A DNA stretch of 64,000 nt from contig CANPZL010000002.1 in NCBI GenBank assembly GCA_947589055.1, positions 45,417 to 109,416 on the forward strand. The letters run 5' to 3'. The stretch's first letter is position 1, and every line of letters begins with the position of its first letter. Of the stretch, positions 9,565 through 18,630 are shown one piece after another. The position numbers and the translations under genes were made by a program. Below the pieces are notes generated by a model that saw only the letters and a list, made by a program, of their open reading frames with translations, ran no database searches and had not been told where the DNA came from. The DNA is from an uncultured Lachnospiraceae bacterium. GTDB lineage: Bacteria > Bacillota > Clostridia > Lachnospirales > Lachnospiraceae.

Positions 9565-9593
9565 ATCGTAATATATTTCCCGGTTTCTGTCAA
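9565..9593 (-). promoter_or_regulatory. Predicted sigma-A promoter of recA-recX
   Basis: Perfect -35 TTGACA (9593-9588), 17-base spacer, -10 TACGAT (9570-9565). The LexA box begins about 14 bases further downstream, around the transcript start. Confidence 0.65.
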
Positions 9594-9764
9594 CTGATTT
9601 TTCAGACAGAATCATTCTCCACCCTCCTTCTTGCTGAGGATAGCATCATACCTTGCCAAATGATGGCAAAACCGGATTTTTTTTATTATAACAGATAAAG
9701 TTAAATATGTAAATATTTTTTTGTTCTTTTAAGACCCGACCGCAGATCGATCGGATAATATTTA

Positions 9765-9793
9765 TTTACAATCGACCGGGATTTCGTTAAAAT
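9765..9793 (+). promoter_or_regulatory. Predicted sigma-A promoter of tmcAL-ylbJ
   Basis: -35 TTTACA (9765-9770), 17-base spacer and -10 TAAAAT (9788-9793) on the plus strand, 68 bases before the tmcAL start. Confidence 0.65.
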
Positions 9794-9860
9794 GAACTGT
9801 ATCAACGAAAGCTTATCTGACGTACCTGTGTAACTATAGAACCGAAAGGAGCCAACGGCT

Positions 9861-11147
9861 ATGAATATCACAGCAGTGATCGCAGAATACGATCCTTTTC
9901 ATAACGGACACGCATATCAGCTACGAGAAGCCAGACGTCTGACTGGTGCGGACTATATCCTCGTCGTCATGAACGGAGATTTTATGCAGCGTGGCCTCCC
10001 TGCCTGCTGGAATAAATACTCCCGTGCCTGTATGGCACTCCAAAACGGGGCGGATGCCGTCTTGGAGCTTCCGGTTCTATACGGAACCGCCAGTGCGGAA
10101 TTCTTTGCCTATGGCGGCGTCCGGCTTCTTCATCAGTTAGGCTGTATTGACCAGCTGTGTTTTGGCTGTGAAACGGATGATCTTGTACTTTTACAAAGGA
10201 TTGCAGACCTTCTTCTGTCAGAACCGGATGTATATCAAAGCACTCTGCATCAATGTCTGTCACAGGGAATGTCCTTTCCAAAGGCCAGAATGCAAGGTAT
10301 CCTCGCAGTGTTCAAAAATGAGGATTTACTGACGGGACATATGGATCTTTCGAAACTAAATGTATTATTAAACAGTCCCAATACCATTCTTGGAATCGAA
10401 TACCTAAAGGCCCTCCGGACTTTGGATAGTCCAATCCGCCCGGTTCCCTGCCGACGAATGGACGAGGGGTATCATGCAGAAACACTTTCAACCCCCTATG
10501 CCCCTGCTACTGCAATCCGCAAGGAATATATTCAAAACGGATGCACGCCTGCATTAAAGCAAACGATCCCCCCTTCGGTTTATGACTACTTAAAGCAAGC
10601 CTGTCAAACCTCCGCTCCGATTACCATGGAGGACTTCTATCCTTATCTGCAATATGCCCTTTGGAAGCCTTCCCAGTCCCTGACGGATTATCTGGATATT
10701 CATGATGCGTTGGCAAACCGCATTACCGAGTGCTTTCGGCCGGAAGCCTCCTATTCTGAACTGATGCATGAAATTTCCTGCAAACAGCTTACCAATACAC
10801 GCATCCAACGTGCGTTTCTTCACATATTACTGGACATCAAAAAAGAAGAGGCTATGCGCCAGCTTTCCTCCGGCAGTATGCACTATGCCCGGCTGTTAGC
10901 AGTACGCCGGAATGCGTTTCCCCTCTTAAAGAAACTGAAACATTCCAGTGAAATCCCCATCATCAACCGCTTGGCAAGTGGGAAACGAAGGCTGGAGACT
11001 GCGGGGAACCATATGGGTGTTTCCCTTTTAAATCTGGACATTTCCTCCGCTTTCCTGTATGAGCTGGTAAAAAGTCAAAAATATGGAATCCCTGCGGTCA
11101 ATGAATATACGAAAGGTATTCTCTTTGATGATTCCTGTCATGAATGA
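9861..11147 (+). CDS. tmcAL: tRNA(Met) cytidine acetate ligase TmcAL
   Basis: A 428-residue member of the YlbM/TmcAL family, which uses acetate and ATP to acetylate the wobble cytidine of elongator tRNA-Met. The N-terminal nucleotidyltransferase fold shows AEYDPFHNGHAYQL (HxGH adenylation motif) and VVMNGDFMQRG, then YSRACMALQNGADAVLELP. The lower part includes TILGIEYLKAL. Family length is about 400. AAAGGAG lies about 10 bases before the ATG. It is one of only two plus-strand genes here and overlaps the next gene (ylbJ), its partner in the Bacillus ylb cluster. Confidence 0.93.
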   Translation: MNITAVIAEYDPFHNGHAYQLREARRLTGADYILVVMNGDFMQRGLPACWNKYSRACMALQNGADAVLELPVLYGTASAEFFAYGGVRLLHQLGCIDQLCFGCETDDLVLLQRIADLLLSEPDVYQSTLHQCLSQGMSFPKARMQGILAVFKNEDLLTGHMDLSKLNVLLNSPNTILGIEYLKALRTLDSPIRPVPCRRMDEGYHAETLSTPYAPATAIRKEYIQNGCTPALKQTIPPSVYDYLKQACQTSAPITMEDFYPYLQYALWKPSQSLTDYLDIHDALANRITECFRPEASYSELMHEISCKQLTNTRIQRAFLHILLDIKKEEAMRQLSSGSMHYARLLAVRRNAFPLLKKLKHSSEIPIINRLASGKRRLETAGNHMGVSLLNLDISSAFLYELVKSQKYGIPAVNEYTKGILFDDSCHE

Positions 11148-12162
11148 TACCCGCCTGTCATATATTATTTCAAACACACCTATAGGGATGCTCATGGATT
11201 TTTCCCGGACTCATAAAAAAATCAATCGGGAAGCCCTGCTTCCGATTCTAGTCATCTTCCTTCTGGTTTCGCTCCTGCTCTCCATGCTGTTTCATGTTAC
11301 CATCGTTATAGAAGGCGCTCATACCGGTTTGGAACTATGGTACGAATCCGTGCTTCCTTCCATTCTTCCTTTCATGATCATCACCAGCCTGCTGCTTCAA
11401 CAGGTGAAAGGAAACGGAATCTGCTATCTCGGACTTTTTTGCGGACTTCCCGTAGGCGCCAATCTGGTCAATCAACAGATAAATACCGGCCGGCTTTCCC
11501 TTTCCTCCGGGAATGCCCTGCTTTGTATCTGCAACATCACCAGTCCTATGTTTATCAGCGGTTATATTTTAAACCAAACACTCCATCATCAGGTTGCCGG
11601 CTGGAAATTCTTTCTGGTAATCTATATCCCATTACTGCTTTATGGAAGCCTTCATATCTGTAAATGCCGCTTGTTCTCGAACCGGCCCAAAACCAAGCAT
11701 ATGAAAGGCAAAGGGACAACACCTTTTTCTTCCGATCCTCTTACCGATCAAAAAGCATCTGCCAGCCAAAGGTCTTTCACCCAGATGCCTTCGGAACCGA
11801 AAACCTTTGAGGACATTATCCGGCATTCCCTACAGGTTATACTGATGGTCGGGGTATATATCATGCTGTTTTGTATTCTCATTCACTTCTTGTTAAATTG
11901 GCTGCCTTCCGGAATGCTCCTTCCCAAGCTGGTTACCTGTTCCTTAGAAATTACGAACGGAATCCATCTTCTCATGCAGCTTCCCATATCATTCCAGCAA
12001 AAAACAGCCCTCATTGCCGGTCTGACCTCCTTTGGCGGAATCTGTAGCCTGCTACAGACCAAAAGCGTCCTGACCGAACAGGGACTGTCTATGCTCCATT
12101 ATATCCTTATCAAGCTGGGAATGGGAGGTATCAGCTATCTCCTAGCCTTGCTTTGGTTATAG
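11140..12162 (+). CDS. ylbJ: Sporulation integral membrane protein YlbJ
   Basis: A 340-residue polytopic membrane protein (start at 11140). It has about eight hydrophobic stretches and nucleoside-recognition/Gate-domain patterns: WYESVLPSILPFMI, GLFCGLPVGANLV and LTSFGGICSLLQ. YlbJ is needed for spore cortex formation in Bacillus. A hydrophilic linker of about 55 residues (around 180-240) splits the membrane halves. The start is uncertain: 11140 overlaps the end of tmcAL by 8 bases, while an ATG at 11194 sits 7 bases after AGGG; both keep every membrane segment. Its stop is only four bases from the end of the convergent coiled-coil gene. Confidence 0.82.
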   Translation: MNDTRLSYIISNTPIGMLMDFSRTHKKINREALLPILVIFLLVSLLLSMLFHVTIVIEGAHTGLELWYESVLPSILPFMIITSLLLQQVKGNGICYLGLFCGLPVGANLVNQQINTGRLSLSSGNALLCICNITSPMFISGYILNQTLHHQVAGWKFFLVIYIPLLLYGSLHICKCRLFSNRPKTKHMKGKGTTPFSSDPLTDQKASASQRSFTQMPSEPKTFEDIIRHSLQVILMVGVYIMLFCILIHFLLNWLPSGMLLPKLVTCSLEITNGIHLLMQLPISFQQKTALIAGLTSFGGICSLLQTKSVLTEQGLSMLHYILIKLGMGGISYLLALLWL

Positions 12163-12166
12163 TCTG

Positions 12167-12895
12167 CTATTCTCCAAATAAATCGTCTTCTTCCTCCTCA
12201 TATTCAAAGGCTTCCTCTTCCGGCTCTTCTTCAGCCGGCGCATACTCCGGCTGAGACTGCTGCGTATATTCCGGCTCCTCCGGTGTAAAAGCGCTGTCGA
12301 CATATTGCGGCTCCGGGGTGACTTCCGGCTGCTGTGCCTGAAGCATAGCCAAATGCTGTTCTTCGATTTCCTTCCGGTTTGCATCAATGACCACCGCATT
12401 ATTCTGAAGAGATTCGATCAGATTCTCATAGTTCGTCCGTTCTACTTCCATTGTAGCCTGTATGTATTTCTGAATATCATCCAGCATACCGGTCGTATAA
12501 TCCATCATACTAAGCCGAATCTCCGCCGCCTCCGCATTTGCCTGTTCAATAATGGAATTCCGATCCATATTCGCCTGTTTCAAAATCTCTTCCGCCTGTA
12601 TATTGGCAAGCGCTACGATCTCACTTTCATCTACCAGACGTCTTGCTTCGTTCGACGCCTCGGTAATGATGGATTCCGCTCTGGTTCTGGCATCCGTCAT
12701 GATACCTTCTTTATTCCGCATGATCTTTTTGCTTCGTTCCAGTTCACTTGGCATCTTCAGGCGTAGTTCATTCAACATTGCCTCCAGCTCACTTTTTGGC
12801 ACACTGATCCGATCCGATGAAAAAGCCACATACTTACAGCTGTCAATAAACATCTCTATTTCATTAATCATATCCTCTACGCCTTTTTTGCCCAT
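12167..12895 (-). CDS. Coiled-coil protein of unknown function, DivIVA/ATPase-subunit-like
   Basis: A 242-residue protein with a short N-terminal region (MINEIEMFID), then a long charged helix (about residues 45-170) rich in Ala, Glu and Arg, and an acidic, Pro/Glu/Tyr-rich tail ending EEEEDDLFGE. Automatic annotation often calls such proteins DivIVA-like or V-type ATPase subunit H, but I see no feature that proves either. AGGAGG lies 8 bases before the ATG. It follows coaD by 48 bases and is probably cotranscribed with rsmD-coaD. A cytoplasmic scaffold role is only a guess. Confidence 0.75.
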   Translation of the reverse strand: MGKKGVEDMINEIEMFIDSCKYVAFSSDRISVPKSELEAMLNELRLKMPSELERSKKIMRNKEGIMTDARTRAESIITEASNEARRLVDESEIVALANIQAEEILKQANMDRNSIIEQANAEAAEIRLSMMDYTTGMLDDIQKYIQATMEVERTNYENLIESLQNNAVVIDANRKEIEEQHLAMLQAQQPEVTPEPQYVDSAFTPEEPEYTQQSQPEYAPAEEEPEEEAFEYEEEEDDLFGE

Positions 12896-12943
12896 TTTAG
12901 ATCCTCCTGATTTTTACTTACTATCCCTGTTTCCAGATGATTT

Positions 12944-13432
12944 CTAATCCTGTTCTTTTCTTTGTTTTGCAAGGAGCATCGGAACAACATTTTCCGGTAC
13001 AAAGGGGGTAACATCCACTCCATAACGGGCATATTCCTTCACGATACTAGAGCTTAAATATGAATATTCGATACTTGTCGTCAGAAAAACCGTATCTACC
13101 TCTTTTGCCACAATCCGATTACTCTGAGCAATCTGCAGCTCATATTCAAAATCCGTTACCGCCCGCAATCCTCTGACAATCACATTTGTATGCATCTGCC
13201 TTGCAAAATCAATCAACAAACCGGAAAATGCGGTTACCCTGCAATTCGGAATTGCCTTTGTCGATTCCTCTAACATATTAACACGTTCTTCCACAGAAAA
13301 CAATGGAGATTTCGCACTGTTTATCAATACGCCTATAATTATCTCGTCAAAGATTTCTGAGGAACGCCTGATAATATCCATATGTCCCAACGTTACCGGA
13401 TCAAAGCTGCCGGCATAGATTGCACGTCTCAT
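12944..13432 (-). CDS. coaD: Phosphopantetheine adenylyltransferase
   Basis: A 162-residue CoaD, the fourth enzyme of coenzyme A synthesis, which joins 4'-phosphopantetheine and ATP to dephospho-CoA. The (H/T)xGH adenylation motif is present as [16 protein letters not shown], as is [14 protein letters not shown] and the C-terminal ISTS/T-like [15 protein letters not shown]. Length equals the family norm. Its ATG overlaps the rsmD stop by four bases; the rsmD-coaD pairing is widely conserved in Firmicutes. Confidence 0.97.
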   Translation of the reverse strand: MRRAIYAGSFDPVTLGHMDIIRRSSEIFDEIIIGVLINSAKSPLFSVEERVNMLEESTKAIPNCRVTAFSGLLIDFARQMHTNVIVRGLRAVTDFEYELQIAQSNRIVAKEVDTVFLTTSIEYSYLSSSIVKEYARYGVDVTPFVPENVVPMLLAKQRKEQD

Positions 13433-14031
13433 GCTAGTTCCTCCTGCCTCATTCTTCTTTTCTCATTCGGTTCCTTTCCACATAACCGCAGAAAGGTATG
13501 TTTATTCGTCTTATATTCCTTTACCCGATAGATTTCAAAGGGAAGCGCCTCCAGATATGCAAACCGGGTATCCAGATCCGATTCCACCACGATCCGGGTT
13601 CTCTCTCCAACCAGAGGTGAATGGCTCAAAGCATACAATACCTCCTGCTCCAAGCCCTGCCTATAAGGGGGATCCATAAAGATCCAGTCAAACGCTTCGT
13701 GGTCTTTTGCCAAAGAACGGACAGCACTGACGGCATCCATAATCAGAATATGCCCCTTTGCTTCCAGACGGGTGTGGATAAGATTTTCCCGTATCACTGC
13801 TCCTGCCTTTCTGGAAGAATCGACAAAATACGCCTGCTTTGCCCCTCGGCTCAGTGCCTCGATTCCAATGCCGCCACTGCCGCTGAATAGATCCAGAAAC
13901 TCGCAGTCTGCAAGCTCCGGTGCCAGAATGTTGAACAGGGTTTCCTTGATCCGGTCTGTAGTCGGCCGTGTTGTCTGTCCCGGAACTGTTTTTAATTGTA
14001 AACGCCCAGCGGTGCCTGCGATCACTCTCAT
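13429..14031 (-). CDS. rsmD: 16S rRNA (guanine966-N2)-methyltransferase RsmD
   Basis: A 200-residue SAM-dependent methyltransferase (start 14031). It begins [16 protein letters not shown], the typical RsmD start, followed by [15 protein letters not shown], the SAM-binding [18 protein letters not shown], and the catalytic DPPY in FMDPPYRQG. The ATG is one base after the stop codon of the upstream cellulase gene and 8 bases after AGGG, so I rejected the longer frame that enters the cellulase gene. Overlap with coaD is four bases. Confidence 0.95.
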   Translation of the reverse strand: MRVIAGTAGRLQLKTVPGQTTRPTTDRIKETLFNILAPELADCEFLDLFSGSGGIGIEALSRGAKQAYFVDSSRKAGAVIRENLIHTRLEAKGHILIMDAVSAVRSLAKDHEAFDWIFMDPPYRQGLEQEVLYALSHSPLVGERTRIVVESDLDTRFAYLEALPFEIYRVKEYKTNKHTFLRLCGKEPNEKRRMRQEELA

Positions 14032-14032
14032 G

Positions 14033-15553
14033 CTAATTTCCCTGTATCTGATTCCGAATCCATTTTCCGGTTTCTGACAGTTCATCTTCCGTCCAGCCGG
14101 AGGTCTTGGAACAGCCGGACTGGATCAATGCCGAAGTTTCCGCCTTATTAGAAAGACTCCATGAACAATAGCTTAATTGATTACTGTCAATCAAATCAAA
14201 CCATTTTTCCGCTTGATTTAAATCGTTTGCTCCGTTACCGGAAGCATCACACAGACTGAATTCCGAAACAAAGACCGGCAGGCCATGATCCAATGCATAC
14301 GTCACCTTGTTCCGTATATTATCCGTATGGGTAGCCGCATAGAAATGCACCGCATACATGATGTTACTCTGTCCGGTAATCGGATCGTCCGCTACAATGT
14401 CCACATCCTGCGACCAGGTAGGCGTTCCTACGATGATGATCGCATCCTTATCATTTTTCCGAATGATGGGGATAATATCCTCCGCATAAGGCTTAACATT
14501 TCCTGCCCAGGTAGCGCCGCCATTCGGCTCGTTACAGATTTCATATAAAACATTATCATAATCCGCATACTTTGCAGACATTTCGGCAAAGAATTTCTCT
14601 GCTTCTCCCTGATTGATCAACGGATCCGTGTCATGCAGGATATGCCAGTCAATGATTACATACATACCCAGCTCCGTCGCATAGTTTACACCGTTATCGA
14701 TCAGGGTCTTTAACTGCTCCTGGTCTCCCCCGCTGCAATATCCGCCGGATTCATCCGTGTACATGGCAAGCCGGATGACATTTCCGCCCCAATCGTCCCG
14801 AATGGTCTGGAACGCATCTTTGTTTACATATTCCGGGAACCATGCAAGTCCGTGGGTACTGACCCCCTTTAACTGATAAGCTTCTCCATGTTCATCTACA
14901 AGCTGGGTTCCTTCTACCTGTAAAGCGCCATGATTTTCCAGCGGAGTACCGGATTCCGGTTCCGGACGTTCCTCCGGCTTAATTTCTTCCGTGGTCGTTT
15001 CTTCCGTACTTGCTGCTAACGCAGTTCCATCCTGTTTCTTTCCGTCTACATAATAAGCGGCGATTTCCGGTGTGATCTTAGACGGGGTATTCATATTAAA
15101 GCCGACTTCGATCTGTCCGCCCTTACTTACTGCTGCTCCCCAGTCGGTTGCAGTGACCGTAAGCACACTGCCTTCTATATCTGTTTCACAGCCCCATGTA
15201 TCCGTTACGCTGCTGCCTTCCGGTACTTCAAGCTCTGCCTTCCATTCCTTTACATCCGCATCGCTTTTGTTGATAAAGGTAATGTTATAGGTTCCACCAT
15301 AGGCGCCGTCGCTTCCCCATGAGCTTCCCAAAACAACCCGTATCTCATAAGCCGCCGAGACTTCTTCCGCAGACTCCGTTTCCGACTTGTTTTCCTGTGT
15401 TGACGTATCTGCAGAATCTGCAACAGTCTCTGATGACGGATTCGTACCGGAGTTACCCTTTCCGATGTTAATACCGATTACCAGAGCCGCCACTACCGCC
15501 AGCAGGGCAAGTGCACTGATAATCAACTGTTTTTTATGTTCCTTCAGCCACAT
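14033..15553 (-). CDS. Membrane-anchored GH5 endoglucanase with CBM2-like domain
   Basis: A 506-residue secreted-side glycosidase. Residues 1-30 form a basic start and one transmembrane signal anchor without a clear cleavage or lipobox site. A Ser/Thr/Glu-rich linker follows, then a carbohydrate-binding domain of CBM2 type (about 68-165, with conserved Trp and Gly), a second linker, and a GH5 catalytic domain (about 205-500). GH5 hallmarks are VIRLAMYT, the acid/base Glu in EICNEPNGG, HFYAATH, and the nucleophile Glu in VFVSEFSLCD. It probably cleaves beta-1,4-glucans at the cell surface. AAAGGAGAGG precedes the ATG. It sits alone among DNA-repair and RNA-modification genes and abuts rsmD. 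Confidence 0.93.
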   Translation of the reverse strand: MWLKEHKKQLIISALALLAVVAALVIGINIGKGNSGTNPSSETVADSADTSTQENKSETESAEEVSAAYEIRVVLGSSWGSDGAYGGTYNITFINKSDADVKEWKAELEVPEGSSVTDTWGCETDIEGSVLTVTATDWGAAVSKGGQIEVGFNMNTPSKITPEIAAYYVDGKKQDGTALAASTEETTTEEIKPEERPEPESGTPLENHGALQVEGTQLVDEHGEAYQLKGVSTHGLAWFPEYVNKDAFQTIRDDWGGNVIRLAMYTDESGGYCSGGDQEQLKTLIDNGVNYATELGMYVIIDWHILHDTDPLINQGEAEKFFAEMSAKYADYDNVLYEICNEPNGGATWAGNVKPYAEDIIPIIRKNDKDAIIIVGTPTWSQDVDIVADDPITGQSNIMYAVHFYAATHTDNIRNKVTYALDHGLPVFVSEFSLCDASGNGANDLNQAEKWFDLIDSNQLSYCSWSLSNKAETSALIQSGCSKTSGWTEDELSETGKWIRNQIQGN

Positions 15554-15680
15554 AGTATCCTCTCCTTTACGTTTCCTTTCCTTCTCAATATTCCCCGCAT
15601 AGATTACTCCTAGTAGTATAGCATTCTTTTATTCAAAACACCAGTATCACTTATGCATTTCCTTTTTTCATTGAGACTGC

Positions 15681-17711
15681 CTACAGGTTCCATGCCATAT
15701 CCAGTTTTTCTTCCAGCTTGGGATGCCGAATATGTTCAAAATCATAATGCGTTTCACTAAGATACCGGATTGCTTCCTGTGCCTGTTTCAATAGCTCCGA
15801 ATGCTCATAAATATCTGCTAAACGAAACAATACCTCACCGCTTTGACGCACTCCAAAGAAATCGCCGGCTCCCCGAAGCCGCAAGTCCTCATTGGCAATA
15901 TAAAATCCATCATTGGAATGATTAACAACCTCTAATCGTTCCTTTGCCTCCTCCTGTTTTGAAGTATTGATCATAATACAATAAGACTGTGCATTTCCCC
16001 GTCCTACCCTGCCCCGAAGCTGATGCAGCTGGGCAAGTCCAAAACGCTCCGCATTTTCTATCATCATAACCGTAGCATTGGGATTGTCGATTCCGACCTC
16101 GATCACGGTAGTGGAAACCAATACCTGAATTTGATTTTGATAAAACGCCTCCATGATCTGATTTTTTTCCTTTGCAGACATTTTCCCGTGAAGATAAGCA
16201 ACTTCAATCGACGGGCTGAGGCAGATACGCAGCTGGTTCGCATAATCCATTACATTTTCCATTTCCGTCTCTTCCCTGCCCTCCACCATAGGACAGATCA
16301 CATATGCCTGATGTCCGGTCATTATCTCCTTTTCAATAAAGCGATAAGCGGTTCCTCTGGAGTCTGCTCCTACTACACAATTCTTGATCGGCAGACGGGA
16401 AGCAGGCATCTCATCCATAATTGAAATATCCAAATCCCCATACAGGATAATCGCAAGTGTTCTGGGAATCGGGGTTGCGCTCATAACCAGGATATGGGGT
16501 GCCTTTCCCTTTTCGGATAGCTGCTCCCTCTGCCGCACTCCGAACCGGTGCTGTTCATCTGTCACCACCAAAGCCAGATTCCCGAACTGAACCTTATCCT
16601 GAATGATGGCGTGGGTTCCGATCACAAGATCAATTTCATGATCCTTCAGCTCCTGATAAATCTTCCGTTTCTCCTTTAAGGGCGTGGAACCGGTCAATAA
16701 GGCAAGTCGTATCGGAAATGGCTTTAAAAGCTGCAAAACCGTCTCGTAATGCTGCTTTGCCAATACCTCTGTAGGTGCCATAAATGCCCCCTGAAATCCG
16801 GCTTCTATCACCATAAGCAATGCCAGCACAGCTACAATGGTTTTTCCGGACCCTACATCCCCCTGTACCAGACGATTCATCACAGAATTCCCCCGCAAAT
16901 CCTCTTGAATCTCTTGAAACGTCCGTTTCTGGGCTTTCGTCAGATCGTAAGGCAGGCTGGCAATCAGCCGGTCACAATATGTGCCTTTGGGTATAACATA
17001 CCGATTTTCCAACCGGGCTTGTTGCAGCTCCAGTCGGTGCATGGCCAGTAAAAAGACAAAAAATTCATCAAAGATCAATCGCTTTCTTGCAAGCTCCAAC
17101 TGCCCATAATCAACCGGAAAATGAATCTGACGGACAGCTTCCCGGTATTCCATCAGGGAAAACCGCTTTACAAGCTCCTCCGGCAGATATTCTTCCAGAT
17201 TCCGTATCACGCCTCCCGCCGCTTTCATGTCCTTTTGTATCCGTTTGTTTGTCAAACCTTCTGTCAACGGATATACCGGCTGCAGTTCCTTTCGTTTTTC
17301 CAGATACTGCGCCTCGGTATAGTATTCCGGATGTTCCATTACCTTCTGATAATTTTGAACGGTAACCGTTCCTACAAAAATATAGGTCTGACCGATGTGA
17401 AATACCTTTTTGATATAGGGTGAATTAAACCAAAGCATCTTCACCGAGCCGGTAAAGTCCTTTGCCATAAACGTTGAAACATTTAATGTCCGCAGTTTCT
17501 TAATTTCCACATAAGAATTCACCGTTGCCCGGATCGCTACCCGTTCGCCTACCGGAAGCCTGTCGATGTCCACCGGTTCTCCATATGCCAGATAATATCT
17601 GGGATAATGCTCCAACAACTGCTCAATCGTATTTATCTTTAGCCTTCGATAAGCGGCAGCGGTCTTATCACCGATACCTTTTATTTCCTGAATTGAATCT
17701 GTCAGTTCCAT
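15681..17711 (-). CDS. recG: ATP-dependent DNA helicase RecG
   Basis: A 676-residue RecG, which reverses stalled replication forks and branch-migrates Holliday junctions. The N-terminal wedge/OB domain begins with a helix-hairpin-helix (IQEIKGIGDKTAAAY). Helicase motifs are GDVGSGKTIV (I), TDEQHRFGVRQ (II, DEQH form), MSATPIPRTLA (III), STTVIEVGID (V) and QLRGRVGRG (VI). Length matches the family (about 680). I start at 17711, where GAGGAG lies four to five bases upstream; the ATG at 17732 lies within the end of the preceding gene. Confidence 0.97.
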   Translation of the reverse strand: MELTDSIQEIKGIGDKTAAAYRRLKINTIEQLLEHYPRYYLAYGEPVDIDRLPVGERVAIRATVNSYVEIKKLRTLNVSTFMAKDFTGSVKMLWFNSPYIKKVFHIGQTYIFVGTVTVQNYQKVMEHPEYYTEAQYLEKRKELQPVYPLTEGLTNKRIQKDMKAAGGVIRNLEEYLPEELVKRFSLMEYREAVRQIHFPVDYGQLELARKRLIFDEFFVFLLAMHRLELQQARLENRYVIPKGTYCDRLIASLPYDLTKAQKRTFQEIQEDLRGNSVMNRLVQGDVGSGKTIVAVLALLMVIEAGFQGAFMAPTEVLAKQHYETVLQLLKPFPIRLALLTGSTPLKEKRKIYQELKDHEIDLVIGTHAIIQDKVQFGNLALVVTDEQHRFGVRQREQLSEKGKAPHILVMSATPIPRTLAIILYGDLDISIMDEMPASRLPIKNCVVGADSRGTAYRFIEKEIMTGHQAYVICPMVEGREETEMENVMDYANQLRICLSPSIEVAYLHGKMSAKEKNQIMEAFYQNQIQVLVSTTVIEVGIDNPNATVMMIENAERFGLAQLHQLRGRVGRGNAQSYCIMINTSKQEEAKERLEVVNHSNDGFYIANEDLRLRGAGDFFGVRQSGEVLFRLADIYEHSELLKQAQEAIRYLSETHYDFEHIRHPKLEEKLDMAWNL

Positions 17712-17728
17712 AAGGCTCCTCTCTCCTG

Positions 17729-18514
17729 TCATTCTACCTCTGGCATCTCACTGTCACTGGTGTTCGTATAAAACTCCGTTGGCTGCATATCCGCATTTCC
17801 CTGAATGTATATTCTTCCATCATCGTATATTCGTATTTCACATTTGGCTTCATCGAAGGGCGGCCAATAGGCATACCATCTTCTTCCGTTTTCTATGGGC
17901 GTTTCTTCTATTTCTCCCAATTCAATTACATTCTTAAACACCTCTGTATAACTGTCACCCAACAATTCTGAAATCGTCGCTAATTCTTCGTCTGTAAAGA
18001 TTTCTCCCACATCCGTACAATTTGTGTATTCCGGCTCCCCCTGTATATAAGTGCCTTCTGCGGTTCCCCATCCGCCTCCGCCAAATATCCAGCGAATCCC
18101 TTCCTCGTGTTCGATCTCTATCCTGTCATCAAAAAAGTGAAAGTATACTCCCACATCCTCTACCGAATCCGAAACCATGCTTACCAGCTCGTCATCATAG
18201 AGTACCGCAAGATCTTTGTCAATAAACTCGGCCGTTCCTTCCAATACTCCGCCATAAATACTATATAATACATCTACTTCTACATGAAAAGAATCCTCCT
18301 TCCAGTCGGTGATCCTTATTCTCGCCCATTCATAAGAGGGACAGCCGGTCCGATACCATTCCCAAACATCGGCCTCCTCCTGATAGTCGATCGCTAGACA
18401 GGGAGGCAAAATCAGGTTCCTGTCTTCAGACATCTCTGTATTTATCTTACTACTCTGACAGCCAACACAAAAAGCCAACAATACGCCTAACAACAGGCCA
18501 ATGCATCGTTTCAA
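17729..18514 (-). CDS. Lipoprotein of unknown function
   Basis: A 261-residue protein I do not recognise. Starting at a TTG at 18514 it has a compact signal peptide (LKRCIGLLLGVLLAFCVGC) whose last residues VGC form a plausible lipobox, so Cys would be lipidated and the protein held outside the membrane. GGTGG and AAAGG precede this TTG; an ATG 16 codons upstream gives an unusually long leader. The mature part is acidic and aromatic-rich, with a Gly-rich stretch (FGGGGWGTAEG) and many short beta-like segments. It stands between rpsU and recG, 17 bases from recG. No family assignment is made. Confidence 0.72.
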   Translation of the reverse strand: MKRCIGLLLGVLLAFCVGCQSSKINTEMSEDRNLILPPCLAIDYQEEADVWEWYRTGCPSYEWARIRITDWKEDSFHVEVDVLYSIYGGVLEGTAEFIDKDLAVLYDDELVSMVSDSVEDVGVYFHFFDDRIEIEHEEGIRWIFGGGGWGTAEGTYIQGEPEYTNCTDVGEIFTDEELATISELLGDSYTEVFKNVIELGEIEETPIENGRRWYAYWPPFDEAKCEIRIYDDGRIYIQGNADMQPTEFYTNTSDSEMPEVE

Positions 18515-18592
18515 ATATCCACCAATCCTTTCAAAAACTTTATATAAAGCCGCCGGAAGCAAGCACAGGCGTCACCGGACGCTCTTTACGAT

Positions 18593-18623
18593 AAAAAAAG
18601 CTGCTACGATTGTAACAGCTTTT
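18593..18623 (-). terminator. Rho-independent terminator of rpsU
   Basis: On the minus strand AAAGCTGTTAC pairs with GTAGCAGCTTT (one mismatch) around AATC and is followed by seven T residues. It starts 8 bases after the rpsU stop. Confidence 0.85.
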
Positions 18624-18630
18624 CATCGTC

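Larger units (their letters stand above)
9523..9860. other. Divergent intergenic region between recA and tmcAL
   Basis: These 338 bases hold the recA promoter and LexA box at the left and a tmcAL promoter at the right. In the middle (9653-9683) a small hairpin TTGCCA-AATGA-TGGCAA is followed 7 bases later by a run of T on the plus strand; no gene upstream of it needs a terminator. No coding region is apparent. Confidence 0.6.
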
